A program made the translations under genes and the position numbers. From Deinococcus roseus (lineage in GTDB: Bacteria; Deinococcota; Deinococci; Deinococcales; Deinococcaceae): DNA of 64,000 nucleotides. Positions within the stretch are counted from its first letter, which is position 1, and every line of letters starts with the position of its first letter. Under the pieces are notes generated by a model. It was not told the origin of the DNA and searched no databases. It saw only the letters and a list, made by a program, of their open reading frames with translations. Of this stretch, positions 35,119-43,688 are shown piece by piece. The stretch covers positions 473,248 to 537,247 of the forward strand of contig NZ_BMOD01000002.1 in NCBI RefSeq assembly GCF_014646895.1. The letters are read 5' to 3'.

Positions 35119-36018
35119 TTATTCGGTTTGCAGTTGTTTCTGCACAGGCCGCGCAGGTGCAGGCCGGATCACCAGCGAAACCCCCAGGGCCACCACCACC
35201 ATGCCCAGCAAGGCCAGACCATTCAGTTTCTCGTGAAACAGAAAGAAGGCTTCCACAGCGGTGGCAGGGGGCACCAGATAAAACAGGCTGGTGACCTGTG
35301 CGGTGCTGGTGCGCTGGATCAGGTACAGCAGGAGGCCAATGGCCCCCAGGGAAAGCACCACCACCAGCCACAACAGGGCAAACCAGAATTCGGTGGTGAA
35401 CTGGATCTGGTGGGTTTCAAAGAGCAAAGCCAGCGGAATCAGGATCAGGCTGGTGGCAGCGTACTGCACAGCGGTTCCAGTCACCAGGGGCATGCCTGCT
35501 CCAAAACGTTTCTGGTAGAGGGTGCCAGCGGTGGTGCCGATCAGGGCAATTCCAGCAGCCAGATAAGCAACGGGTGGGACATCGGCATGGATTTTCTGGC
35601 TGACCACCATCACCACACCCAGGAAGCCCAGAATCAGACCGATCCATTGCAGCAGGCTTCCCTGTTCTTTCAGGGTGTAGCGGGCCATCAGGGTGCTGAG
35701 GATGGGTTGCAGGCCCACGATCACAGCGGTCATTCCAGCAGGCATGCCCATATGAATGGCGTAGAACACGCCACTCAGGTAAGCACCATGCAGCAGAAAA
35801 CCCACCACAGCAGCGTGCCAGTAATGCTCTGGACGCATCTTCTTGCTTTCTTTGACCACCAGACCCAGGCCCAGCAGCAGAACTGTTGCGATCACCAGAC
35901 GCAGGGCCAGAAAGGTGAACGGTTCCGCGTAAGGCAGGCCGTATTTGGCACCAACGAATCCGGTGCTCCACAAAAGCACAAAAAGAAAGGGGGCGATTCT
36001 GGGCAGGTTCAGAGACAT
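35119..36018 (-). CDS. EamA-family (DMT) transporter
   Basis: Second EamA exporter in the window, unrelated in detail to the one at 17638. The 299 residues form ten membrane helices in two repeats. The family motif area is FVLLWSTGFVGAKYGLPYAE at the start, with ALRLVIATVLLLGLGLVV and, in repeat two, TAGTLYQKRFGAGMPLVTGT. The start is the ATG at 36018, preceded by TTGAGGTG 3-8 nt upstream; an in-frame ATG at 36060 adds 14 residues without a ribosome site. Substrate unknown. Confidence 0.87.
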   Translation of the reverse strand: MSLNLPRIAPFLFVLLWSTGFVGAKYGLPYAEPFTFLALRLVIATVLLLGLGLVVKESKKMRPEHYWHAAVVGFLLHGAYLSGVFYAIHMGMPAGMTAVIVGLQPILSTLMARYTLKEQGSLLQWIGLILGFLGVVMVVSQKIHADVPPVAYLAAGIALIGTTAGTLYQKRFGAGMPLVTGTAVQYAATSLILIPLALLFETHQIQFTTEFWFALLWLVVVLSLGAIGLLLYLIQRTSTAQVTSLFYLVPPATAVEAFFLFHEKLNGLALLGMVVVALGVSLVIRPAPARPVQKQLQTE

Positions 36019-36127
36019 ACACACCTCAATTGCTGACAGTGTAAATCCCCATGCCTGCATTTAGGTGCATCGGCGTAGGGGACTCTGGATTGTTATTCAA
36101 ATGGGTGCAAGTTACACCGGTATCAAT

Positions 36128-37807
36128 TCAGGCCTGCACCCGCCCTTCAAGTTCTTCAATGCGGGCAATGAATTCGGTGAGCCTGCGGTTCTCCCGGTTC
36201 ATGCGTTCCTGCTCGGCTTTCACAAAGCGGGTGTAGGGAGAGAGGGCGTCCCTGAGGCGGCCATCCAGGCGTTCCTGTTCCAGGTTGACTTCCCGCGTGA
36301 GGGTTTCCCGCAGCAGGATCTTGGCATCCCCAACCTGGTTTTTCACTTGCGTGAGGGCGGCCCGTTTGCGAATGGGAATCCAGTAAGCCCCCAGGAACAC
36401 CCCGGCCAGGCTGGCCAGGATGCCCGTCACATCTGCGGCAGCGCCTCCAATCAGGGCAATCACGGCTGCTCCCAGACCAATGCCGCCCACGCTGATCAGA
36501 CCTGCCTGCATCACACTGCTCTGTGCCTTGCCACTGAAATCCTGGGCTGCTGAGGGTTCAATCAGTTCCCTGGTGTGCTCTTCGGTTTTGGAACGCAAAG
36601 CGTCCAGAACAGCACTGCGGTCCATCTGGAAGCGGCTTCTGGGCACGTTCTCGCGAGAGCGGGAGGTGAGCTGGTGCTGCACATCCTCCCAGAAACGCAG
36701 GTTTTTCTCCATCAGGCGGTCCACACTGTGGGACAGCACTTTCTCCAGGTCGCGTTCCAGATCTGCCACGGCTTCTGTGCGAAAAGCCTGCTCCAGACGC
36801 TCGGGTTTCAGCAGTTCCAGGGTACGGCTGATGCGGTAGTACCGGTTGATGAAACTTTCTGCCCGCTCCTGGAAAGCGTTCAGCGGGCCTTCCAGCAAAG
36901 AAAGCTGATGGGCCAGTTCGTCTTTGACTTCATGGCCATGCACCCGGGCCTGCATTTCCAGGTGCTCAAAGGATTGCACATCGTTCTGCAAAATGGTGCG
37001 ACTGTGCTCCAGATGGGAGGTATGCTGCCTGACCAGTTCGTGGGCCACCCCCAGGGGGGTCATCAGTTTCAGACGAACCCGTTCTTTTTCGCTGAGGCGG
37101 TCCACCAGGGTGCGTTTGAAGCGCATGAAGCCCTCGTCTTCACCGCGCTTCTGATTGCGGGCACTCAGCATGAAGATCTGCGGAGTGACCCCCAGCGTCT
37201 GGGTGGCATGTTCCCGCACGAAAGACAGCACCTGCTCCCGGTCCGCCTGGGTTTCCAGCAAATCCGCCTTGTTGATGATCAGCATCACATTGCGGCCCCA
37301 CTTGCGGGTGAGTTCCAGAAACTGCCGTTCTGACTCGGTGAAGGGGTGGTCTGCACTGGTGATGAACAGCACCAGATCCGCTCTGGGCAGGAAACCCTCG
37401 GTGATGGTCTGGTGACGGCGGATCACCGCATTGGTTCCGGGTGTGTCCACCAGGGCAATGCTGTTGAGGTCTTCCAGGGGCAGGCGTTTGCGCACCACGA
37501 AGGGATCTGCGGTGGGTTCCAGTTCGGTGTCTTCCCCGTTCAGCAAAACATAAATCCGGTCTGTGGTTGGGGTGACCCCTTCTGGCAGGGAGGTGGTGTT
37601 CAGGAGGGCATTCAGGAAAGAGCTTTTGCCTGCATTGAATTCCCCCACCACCACCAGCAGGAACACCTCGTCCAGTTGCAGCAAAGCTGTGCGGGCGTGC
37701 TGGGTAACATCGGCAGGTGCACCGGAGCTTTCCAGAAAGGCATGCAAATCGGTGAGCAGTGCACGTTCAGCTTGCAAAATCTCTTGAATGGAAGGAGTGA
37801 CCAGCAT
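36128..37807 (-). CDS. bacterial dynamin-like GTPase
   Basis: The 559-residue protein has a dynamin-type G domain near its start: P-loop VVVGEFNAGKSSFLNALL (about 53-70), VTPTTDRI (G2), LVDTPGT (G3) and IINKADLLE (G4). Long helical stalk regions follow (about 230-430), then a paired hydrophobic segment (about 435-490; LISVGGIGLGAAVIALIGGA, then GILASLAGVFLGAYWIP) fit for membrane insertion, and a C-terminal coiled coil ending in ENRRLTEFIARIEELEG. Relatives remodel or protect membranes. TAAAAT lies 5 nt before the ATG (leaderless). It is a single gene, not the side-by-side pair often seen. Confidence 0.88.
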   Translation of the reverse strand: MLVTPSIQEILQAERALLTDLHAFLESSGAPADVTQHARTALLQLDEVFLLVVVGEFNAGKSSFLNALLNTTSLPEGVTPTTDRIYVLLNGEDTELEPTADPFVVRKRLPLEDLNSIALVDTPGTNAVIRRHQTITEGFLPRADLVLFITSADHPFTESERQFLELTRKWGRNVMLIINKADLLETQADREQVLSFVREHATQTLGVTPQIFMLSARNQKRGEDEGFMRFKRTLVDRLSEKERVRLKLMTPLGVAHELVRQHTSHLEHSRTILQNDVQSFEHLEMQARVHGHEVKDELAHQLSLLEGPLNAFQERAESFINRYYRISRTLELLKPERLEQAFRTEAVADLERDLEKVLSHSVDRLMEKNLRFWEDVQHQLTSRSRENVPRSRFQMDRSAVLDALRSKTEEHTRELIEPSAAQDFSGKAQSSVMQAGLISVGGIGLGAAVIALIGGAAADVTGILASLAGVFLGAYWIPIRKRAALTQVKNQVGDAKILLRETLTREVNLEQERLDGRLRDALSPYTRFVKAEQERMNRENRRLTEFIARIEELEGRVQA

Positions 37808-37863
37808 GCTTCATTTTACGAGACCAGCACAGGAGAAGTTCTATAAAGAATGCTGAAATTGGA

Positions 37864-38310
37864 TCAGAACCTGCCCAGTGCCTCCTGATGGGCCAGCAAG
37901 GTGTGGTGCATGCGAACCTGTCCAGCTCTGTACAGCTCCAGAAATTCTGCAGGGCTGAAAAACCTGCGGGCCAGAATTTCATCGTTGGGTGCGTCTGGAA
38001 TGACCTCACCTGGAAGGATTTCTGCCAGCCAGACGAAGCGCTGCACCAGCCCACCATCTGAATAGCGTCCCAGGTAGGTGTTTAAAAAAGAGGTCAGGCG
38101 CACCTGCACCCCGGCTTCTTCCAGGGCTTCCCGAACGGCGGCAACTTCTGGGGGTTCCCCTACTTCAATGGTGCCCATCGGAAGGTGCCAGAGGCCCTTG
38201 AAGGGATCTTTTGCCTGCTGCACCAGCAAGATGCGCCGCTGGCCGTCCAGAATCAGGCATCCTGCTGCACGTGCAGTGGGTGTGAGGGTATAAGACTCAT
38301 CGAACTGCAT
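37864..38310 (-). CDS. NUDIX hydrolase
   Basis: The protein has 148 residues. The NUDIX box GTIEVGEPPEVAAVREALEE is complete with the following AGV. The N-terminus (AAGCLILDGQRRILLVQQAK) is the standard first strand pair. Family-level assignment only; possible substrates are oxidised or damaged nucleotides. Its start overlaps the 3' end of the upstream NUDIX gene by 14 bp, so the pair is translationally coupled. Confidence 0.85.
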   Translation of the reverse strand: MQFDESYTLTPTARAAGCLILDGQRRILLVQQAKDPFKGLWHLPMGTIEVGEPPEVAAVREALEEAGVQVRLTSFLNTYLGRYSDGGLVQRFVWLAEILPGEVIPDAPNDEILARRFFSPAEFLELYRAGQVRMHHTLLAHQEALGRF

Positions 38311-38728
38311 TTCTCATTTCCTCGGCTTTTTTCAGGCTGTTTCGGGTCCAGAGGGGGGTTTCAGACCTTGCCAGGGCTTCTGGCAGGGTCAGCCATTCTG
38401 CTGCAGCCAATTCTTCTTGCTGCAATTGCACTGTGCCAGACAGGTAGGGGGCCTGCATCACCACATTGATGCAGGGCACATCTCCGGCCAGAAAACTGTT
38501 GGCTTCCAGATACGTCAGTGAACCGACTTCTAAACCCACTTCTTCCCGGATTTCGCGGCGGGCCACATGTTCCAGGACATCATTCATGATTTCATGCTGC
38601 TCCACCTTGCCTCCTGGAAAAGCGAAGGTGCCTCCTGCATGGGTTTCTTGCAGGCTGCGCAAAGTCAGCAGGCAACGGTCTTGCCTGTAAATCACCACTT
38701 CCACATTGACCACAAAAGTTGGAACCAT
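38297..38728 (-). CDS. NUDIX hydrolase
   Basis: The protein has 143 residues with an MutT-like layout: VVIYRQDRCLLTLRSLQE, a box GGKVEQHEIMNDVLEHVARR continuing EIREEVGL. The box has a one- or two-residue longer spacing before the RREIREE core than usual. It shares an operon with the next NUDIX gene, which it overlaps by 14 bp. Deinococcus genomes are rich in NUDIX enzymes. GAGGATCT precedes the ATG. Confidence 0.83.
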   Translation of the reverse strand: MVPTFVVNVEVVIYRQDRCLLTLRSLQETHAGGTFAFPGGKVEQHEIMNDVLEHVARREIREEVGLEVGSLTYLEANSFLAGDVPCINVVMQAPYLSGTVQLQQEELAAAEWLTLPEALARSETPLWTRNSLKKAEEMRNAVR

Positions 38729-38865
38729 AGATCCTCACAGCGTAGTACAGTTTGCAGAATCCAGCTCCTTTTGCCCAATCCCACCTTGAGCAACACATCA
38801 TCCCACTCACATAAAACCTGCATGATGCAACCCTATAGTGGTGAAGAGAATCATCAGGAGGTCTT

Positions 38866-39315
38866 ATGCACGCACGCACCCTGGCATTCGGGGTTTTCAG
38901 TTTGATTCTGGCGTCCTGCGCCCAACAAGTTCCCGTTGCTGCTCCCGTCTTTCTGGCCAAACTGTCCGGCAACAATGTGGTGCCTGCTGTCTCAGGCGAT
39001 GCCTGGGGGTTTGCCAATGCTTCTTTTGATGGCACCAGCATGGTGATCAACGGCAATTATTACCGTCTGAGCGGCAAGGCCACCAGCATTGAGTTGCGCA
39101 AAGCCAAAGTGGGTCAGAACAGCGCAACCGTGGTGTGTGCCCTGGACATCAAAGAAGACACCAGCAAAGTGGGCAATGGAACGTTCAGCAAAACCTGCAC
39201 GGTCAAAGACCAGGGCATTCAGGAAGACCTGCTGAAAACCGGCCAGTACTACGTCACTGTCAGCACCGCCAGCCACACCGATGGTGAACTGCGCGGCCAG
39301 CTTGGGTATGAATAA
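38866..39315 (+). CDS. CHRD-like lipoprotein, degenerate
   Basis: A 149-residue exported lipoprotein: lipobox LASC (Cys18). The rest follows the CHRD beta-sandwich (LSGNNVVPAVSGDAWGFANA, LRKAKVGQNSATVVCAL, and the characteristic close YYVTVSTASHTDGELRGQL). It lacks the HIH element that its downstream paralogue keeps. Transcript likely from TATAGT with AGGAGG 5 nt before the ATG. The CHRD domain was named from chordin; its bacterial role is unknown. Confidence 0.8.
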   Translation: MHARTLAFGVFSLILASCAQQVPVAAPVFLAKLSGNNVVPAVSGDAWGFANASFDGTSMVINGNYYRLSGKATSIELRKAKVGQNSATVVCALDIKEDTSKVGNGTFSKTCTVKDQGIQEDLLKTGQYYVTVSTASHTDGELRGQLGYE

Positions 39316-39327
39316 AGGAGAAAAACG

Positions 39328-39777
39328 ATGAACATCCGTCATCTTGTTCCTGCAATGTTGGTTCTGGGTCTGGCTGCCTGCAACAGCACCCCCGCCCTTC
39401 CCGGTTTGCCCACCTACGCAGCCAACCTGACTGCGGCCAAGGAAATTCCTGCTCCCACCGTGCCTGCAGAGTATGCAGGCACAGGCAGTGTGAAAGCCAC
39501 CTGGGATGGCAAGAAACTCACCCTGACCGGCACTTACTCGGGCCTGACCGGACCTGCCACCATGGCCCACATTCACGAGGGTGAAGTGGGACAGACCGGA
39601 GCCCCTGTGTGCACCCTGGTGGTCACTGCAGATGCCAAAGACAACAAGAAAGGCACCCTGGCCACCGATGCCAATTGCGTGCTGAATGAAGACAAATTGC
39701 GCTTTGGTTTTTACTATGTGAACATTCACACCGATGCCAACAAGTCTGGCGAGTTGCGCGGGCAACTCACCAAATAA
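39328..39777 (+). CDS. CHRD-domain lipoprotein
   Basis: The second of two tandem CHRD lipoproteins, 149 residues, lipobox LAAC (Cys18). Full CHRD pattern: NLTAAKEIPAPTVPAEYAGT, GTYSGLTGPATMAHIHEGEV, and the C-terminal FYYVNIHTDANKSGELRGQL. It starts 12 bp after the first gene with AAAGGAG upstream, so both are on one transcript ending at the hairpin at 39790. Presumably a tandem duplication followed by divergence. Confidence 0.88.
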   Translation: MNIRHLVPAMLVLGLAACNSTPALPGLPTYAANLTAAKEIPAPTVPAEYAGTGSVKATWDGKKLTLTGTYSGLTGPATMAHIHEGEVGQTGAPVCTLVVTADAKDNKKGTLATDANCVLNEDKLRFGFYYVNIHTDANKSGELRGQLTK

Positions 39778-39789
39778 GCCCTTGAATGG

Positions 39790-39829
39790 GAAACAGAAAG
39801 ACCTGAGCGTGCTCAGGTCTTTCTGTTTC
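39790..39829. terminator. bidirectional terminator, 19-bp perfect stem
   Basis: GAAACAGAAAGACCTGAGC, two bases GT, then its exact complement ending TTTCTGTTTC. It separates the convergent CHRD and sdaAA genes. Confidence 0.9.
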
Positions 39830-39843
39830 TCAACCTCTGGAGG

Positions 39844-40695
39844 TCACTTCTGGGATTTTTCCAGGTCTTTCAGGAAACCCTGGGCAAAAGGGGTCTGGGC
39901 CAGCCCACCTTCAGCGGTTTCTTTGAGTTGCAGGGGCATCATGCGTCCCACCTGGGCCATGGCGGTGATGACTTCATCCGGGGGAATGAAGCTTTCCAGT
40001 TGTGCCAGGGCAAGCTGGGCACTGCTCACGGCATGCACGGCAAAGAAGGCGTTCCTGGACACGCAAGGCACTTCCACATAGCCTCCCACCGGGTCACAGA
40101 CCAGGCCGATGGTGTTCATCAGAGCCATGGCTGCTGCATGCACAGCGGCTCTGGAGGTGCCTCCCAGCAGTTCCGTCACGGCTGCAGCAGCCATGGCTGC
40201 GCTGGACCCAATTTCGGCCTGACAGCCCCCGGCAGAACCAGAGATGTACATCTGACGGGAAATGGCCTTGCCGATGCCTGCAGCAAGAACCAGAGGCATC
40301 ACCAGGGCTTCATCTTCAAGACCCAGGTGGTCTGCCACACCAATCAGGGCTCCGGGGATGGTGCCTGCACTGCCTGCAGTAGGGGCAGCCACAATGCGTC
40401 CCATGCGGGCATTTTCTTCGTTGACGGCCATGGCGTAGGCCTGCACCCGTTTGAGGAGGGGAGCATTCAGGGCATCTGGTGCATCCCACAGGCCTTTGGC
40501 ATTCCAGCCGACCATTCCGGTGATGCTTCTGGCATCGGTTTTGAGGCCACGTTCGATGCTGTCGCGCATTTCAGCAATGCGGCTGCGCATCACCTGTTTG
40601 ACCTCTTCGGCAGAGAGGCCATTTTCTTCGCAGTCGGTGTCCAGAACCCACTGGCTGGCGGGTGATGGGGCTTTTAAAATGTCGTCCAGGGTCAT
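39844..40695 (-). CDS. sdaAA: L-serine dehydratase, alpha subunit
   Basis: The iron-sulfur subunit that turns L-serine into pyruvate and ammonia. Conserved blocks: AAPTAGSAGTIPGAL, the cluster Cys in SGSAGGCQAEIGS, LVCDPVGG and EVPCVSRNAF. It follows sdaAB on the same transcript by 36 bp, with GAGGAG before its ATG. The intergenic stretch holds a direct repeat of CTGATTCAA(T/C)CC. In two-subunit enzymes of this type both chains are required. Confidence 0.95.
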   Translation of the reverse strand: MTLDDILKAPSPASQWVLDTDCEENGLSAEEVKQVMRSRIAEMRDSIERGLKTDARSITGMVGWNAKGLWDAPDALNAPLLKRVQAYAMAVNEENARMGRIVAAPTAGSAGTIPGALIGVADHLGLEDEALVMPLVLAAGIGKAISRQMYISGSAGGCQAEIGSSAAMAAAAVTELLGGTSRAAVHAAAMALMNTIGLVCDPVGGYVEVPCVSRNAFFAVHAVSSAQLALAQLESFIPPDEVITAMAQVGRMMPLQLKETAEGGLAQTPFAQGFLKDLEKSQK

Positions 40696-40731
40696 GGTGC
40701 TCCTCAGGGGGTTGAATCAGCGTGGATTGAA

Positions 40732-41397
40732 TCAGAGGCGTTTGAAACCAGGCAGCATGCGAATCCAGCTGATCTCGGGAATGTGGGCAATTTTGCGAAT
40801 GGCGTAATCGGAGAGGCCACTGTCCAGCACAATGCACATCAGGGCAGTTCCTCCTCTTTTTTCACGGGTGCAGGTCAGACTGGCGATGTTCACTTCATCG
40901 ATGGCAATCAGGCCCGTGACCCGTGAAATCATGCCGTAGGCGTCCTGGTATTTCAGCAGCAGGGTCGGGGAAAAGCCATCGAAGGAGACTTTGAAGTGGT
41001 CCACCTCGATGACCTCGATGATGCCTCCTCCGGTGCTGGAGGCCATCACCTCGATGCTGGTCTGCCCCCCCTGCAAGGTGATCTGTGCGGTGTTGGGGTG
41101 CACGTTGCCCAGGTCGGTGTCCTGAAATTCAAAGTGCAGACCGGCTTTTTCAGCTTCCTGGAAGGCCTGAGGGAGGCGAGGATCGTGGGGCTCAAAGCCC
41201 AGCAAGCCTGCAATCAGGGCCAGATGGGTGCCGTGTCCCTTGCCGGTTTTGGCAAAGCTGGCATGCAAGCCAAGGTGGGCTTTTTCAGGGGTGTGGCCCA
41301 GCAGTTGTCTTGCTGCCAGGCCAATGCGGCAGGCTCCAGCTGTGTGGCTGCTGCTCGGGCCGATCATCACGGGGCCAATCATGTCCAGCAAACTCAT
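40732..41397 (-). CDS. sdaAB: L-serine dehydratase, beta subunit
   Basis: N-terminal fold opens with LLDMIGPVMIGPSSSHTAGA and contains AKTGKGHGTHLALIAGLLGF; the C-terminus is an ACT-like domain (SRVTGLIAIDEVNIASLTCT). I start at the ATG at 41397 because the family begins at this Met and TACAAT (41405-41410) is 7 nt upstream; a longer frame to 41493 would read through the promoter and operator. The leader overlaps a GntR-type palindrome, so serine breakdown is probably repressed until induced. Confidence 0.93.
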   Translation of the reverse strand: MSLLDMIGPVMIGPSSSHTAGACRIGLAARQLLGHTPEKAHLGLHASFAKTGKGHGTHLALIAGLLGFEPHDPRLPQAFQEAEKAGLHFEFQDTDLGNVHPNTAQITLQGGQTSIEVMASSTGGGIIEVIEVDHFKVSFDGFSPTLLLKYQDAYGMISRVTGLIAIDEVNIASLTCTREKRGGTALMCIVLDSGLSDYAIRKIAHIPEISWIRMLPGFKRL

Positions 41398-41404
41398 ATA
41401 GACA

Positions 41405-41432
41405 ATTGTACTCCTTTGTATACCGTATACAA
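41405..41432 (-). promoter_or_regulatory. leaderless promoter of the sdaAB-sdaAA operon
   Basis: TTGTAT, a 16-bp spacer and TACAAT (41405-41410) on the minus strand, 7 nt before the ATG. The spacer and -35 are covered by the palindrome. Confidence 0.6.
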
Positions 41433-41438
41433 GTATAC
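41416..41438. promoter_or_regulatory. GntR-type operator over the sdaAB promoter
   Basis: TTGTATAC-c-GTATACAA (41416-41432) is a perfect palindrome, with a third GTATAC at 41433-41438. The pattern resembles the Bacillus GntR operator (ATACTTGTATACAAG type). No GntR-family gene lies in the window. Confidence 0.6.
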
Positions 41439-41528
41439 GATTCATCAAACCTGAATGCAGCCCCAAGGGATTGTACCGGGTCAAAAACATCACAGATTTT
41501 CAAAACAGTGCTCTATACACTTAAAACC

Positions 41529-42380
41529 ATGCCCAGAAGGAAAATGATTCTCTTCTTTATGGTTCTTTTATGCACAACAGCACAGGCCCAGACCTCCAGC
41601 CAGATGCTGATTGACTTCATCAACACCTTTACCATCACCCGCGACCTGACCATCCAGCGGGACCTTCCTTACGGAGAAAACCCCAGGCAAAAACTGGATG
41701 TGTACCTGCCCAGACACAAAGGCAGCCATCCGGTGCTGGTTTTTGTGCACGGGGGCACCTGGCAGAAATACAAAAAAGAAGATTTCAAATTCATTGGAGA
41801 ATCTTTTGCCAGAGCAGATTACGTGACTGTGGTGATCAATTACCGGCTGTACCCAGAAGTTCAATACCCGGCTTTCCTGCAGGACACTGCAAAAGCCCTC
41901 AGGTGGGTCAGGGACCATGTTCGGGAGCACTCAGGAGACCCAGATCGCATTTTCGTGATGGGGCACTCTGCAGGAGGCTACAACGCAGCCATGACCCTTA
42001 CCGATCCAGGGTTCCTGCAGGCCGAAGGCCTGAAAGCCACCGACTTCAAAGGGATGATTGGCATCGCAGGCATCTATGACATTCCACCTCTGGATGGAGT
42101 GTTTCCAGAAGATGCAAGCCGCAAAGAGGTGATGCCTGTGTACCGGGTTTCCGGTCCCCTGCCACCCTTTTTGCTGATCAGTGCAGGAAATGACGATCTG
42201 GTGATGCCCGAAAACGCCACCAGACTGGCCAGAGCCCTGCAAGACAATGGCACCCCTGTGGAAACCGCCACCATTCCCGGTCTGGGTCACACCGACATCC
42301 TCGCCACCCTGGTGCGGCGCATTGCTGGGAACTTTCAGGTCAGGGAACAGATTCTGGAGTTCATGGAGAAGCAGCAGTGA
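41529..42380 (+). CDS. secreted alpha/beta-hydrolase (BD-FAE/carboxylesterase-like)
   Basis: The 283 residues start with a signal peptide (MILFFMVLLCTTAQAQ). The esterase core has the oxyanion segment FVHGGTWQKYKKEDF, the nucleophile elbow GHSAGGYNAAM (Ser), Asp in SAGNDDLVMPENA and His in GLGHTDILATLVRR. Similar to hormone-sensitive-lipase/feruloyl-esterase type enzymes. It is paralogous to the next gene. TACACT lies 7 nt before the ATG (leaderless). It is divergent from the serine dehydratase operon. Confidence 0.85.
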   Translation: MPRRKMILFFMVLLCTTAQAQTSSQMLIDFINTFTITRDLTIQRDLPYGENPRQKLDVYLPRHKGSHPVLVFVHGGTWQKYKKEDFKFIGESFARADYVTVVINYRLYPEVQYPAFLQDTAKALRWVRDHVREHSGDPDRIFVMGHSAGGYNAAMTLTDPGFLQAEGLKATDFKGMIGIAGIYDIPPLDGVFPEDASRKEVMPVYRVSGPLPPFLLISAGNDDLVMPENATRLARALQDNGTPVETATIPGLGHTDILATLVRRIAGNFQVREQILEFMEKQQ

Positions 42381-42446
42381 ATCCCACTTTGAACCCGGTT
42401 AAACAAAACACAATATTTTCCGTCCAAAAGGCTTAAACTGGCTGGC

Positions 42447-43310
42447 ATGATTTGCAAATTTCTGCTGGCAGGTGCCCTGCTTTCCCTGCCCCTGGTGGCA
42501 CAGGCCCAGGACTCCAAAACCGAACTCAACCTGCTCAACACCTTCACGGTCACCCGCGACCTGAAGTTTTATCAGAACCTGGCTTATGGTCCTGCAGCCC
42601 GCCAGAAACTCAACATTTACCTGCCCAGACAGAAAGGCACCCATCCGGTGGTGGTTTTTGTGCATGGAGGGTCGTGGCGCAATTACAACAAGGATGACTT
42701 TGAATTCGTGGGAGAATCCTTTGCCAGAGCGGGTTATGTGACGGTACTGATCAATTACCGTCTGGTACCGGATTTCTCTTACCCTGCTTTTGTGGAGGAC
42801 ACTGTCAAAGCTTTCAAATGGACAAAGGACCACATCGCTGAATACGCAGGCGATCCCCAGAACATCTTTGTGGTGGGGCATTCTGCAGGAGCTTACAACG
42901 TGGTGGAAGGCATCGTGAACGAAACCCTGCTTTCTGCAGAAGGCCTGAAAGCCAACGATTTCCGGGGTGTGGTGGGGATTGCAGGTCCTTATGACTTCGA
43001 TCCCAAATACACCCCAGGGGTTTTTGGCACTCACCTGCAAACCGATGTGATGCCTGCAAGCCATGTGCATGGCAACCTGCCGCCTTTTCTGTTGCTGGTG
43101 GCCCAGAACGATGAACTGGTCGATCCCTCCAACGGCACCAGCATGGAAAAAGCCCTGCAGAAAAACGGCACCCCTGTTGAATTTGTGGTGGTCCCAAAAG
43201 TGAACCACGGGGAAATTGTGGGGGCACTGATGCGCAGGTTCTCAGGGTTTTTCCCTCCAGTTCGGGAAACCATTCTGAATTTTCTGCAGAAGAACCTCCG
43301 CAAGCCCTGA
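42447..43310 (+). CDS. secreted alpha/beta-hydrolase, tandem paralogue
   Basis: The 287 residues match the preceding protein along their whole length: signal peptide ending LVAQAQ, then FVHGGSWRNYNKDDFEFVGE, GHSAGAYNVV (Ser), LVAQNDELVDPSNG and VNHGEIVGALMRRF (His). The nucleophile elbow is G-H-S-A-G-A. It has its own leaderless start, TAAACT 7 nt before the ATG. Probably exported and active on esters outside the cell; substrate not deducible. A recent tandem duplication is likely, given the high similarity. Confidence 0.85.
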   Translation: MICKFLLAGALLSLPLVAQAQDSKTELNLLNTFTVTRDLKFYQNLAYGPAARQKLNIYLPRQKGTHPVVVFVHGGSWRNYNKDDFEFVGESFARAGYVTVLINYRLVPDFSYPAFVEDTVKAFKWTKDHIAEYAGDPQNIFVVGHSAGAYNVVEGIVNETLLSAEGLKANDFRGVVGIAGPYDFDPKYTPGVFGTHLQTDVMPASHVHGNLPPFLLLVAQNDELVDPSNGTSMEKALQKNGTPVEFVVVPKVNHGEIVGALMRRFSGFFPPVRETILNFLQKNLRKP

Positions 43311-43367
43311 TTTTGTCTGGTGGATCTGGCGTTTACAGCACCCTTTTTGAATAGTTGATAAAACTTG

Positions 43368-43397
43368 TTGACAATCAAAGCCTGTGTCCAGTACACT
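43368..43397 (+). promoter_or_regulatory. promoter of the SAM riboswitch/metY transcript
   Basis: TTGACA (43368-43373), an 18-bp spacer and TACACT (43392-43397), about 28 nt before the riboswitch. Confidence 0.75.
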
Positions 43398-43424
43398 GGT
43401 TCCCACGTCAGAGACCTTCTGGCG

Positions 43425-43534
43425 CTCTTATCCCGAGTGATGAAAGGGACCTGACCCTGAGACCATCACAGCAACCGGTTCCCATTGCAACACGGTGCTT
43501 TCAGACCCGCCAGGGATGGCTGGAACGATAAGAG
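43425..43534 (+). promoter_or_regulatory. SAM-I riboswitch (S-box)
   Basis: P1 is CTCTTATC/GATAAGAG. Within are GAGTGATGAAAGGGACCTGA (left side of P2), CCCTGAGACCATCACAGCAACC (core), and GGTGCTTTCAG...GGAACGATAAGAG, in S-box order. Downstream, GAGAAGG (overlapping the 3' P1 strand) can pair with CCTTCTC at 43556-43565, and GGGGGAT-tcattt-ATCCCCC (43601-43620) is a weak terminator, so SAM binding should favour the off state. It controls metY. Confidence 0.92.
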
Positions 43535-43688
43535 AAGGCATGGTTTGACACCCCATCCCCTTCTCAAAGCAGCAGACCACGATGTCTGTTTTCTGGGAGG
43601 GGGATTCATTTATCCCCCAAATTTTCACAAAGCCTCTGGCTGTCCAAGATCAGAGGAAGCCGATTCATAACATCTGAGAGGAGATTTT

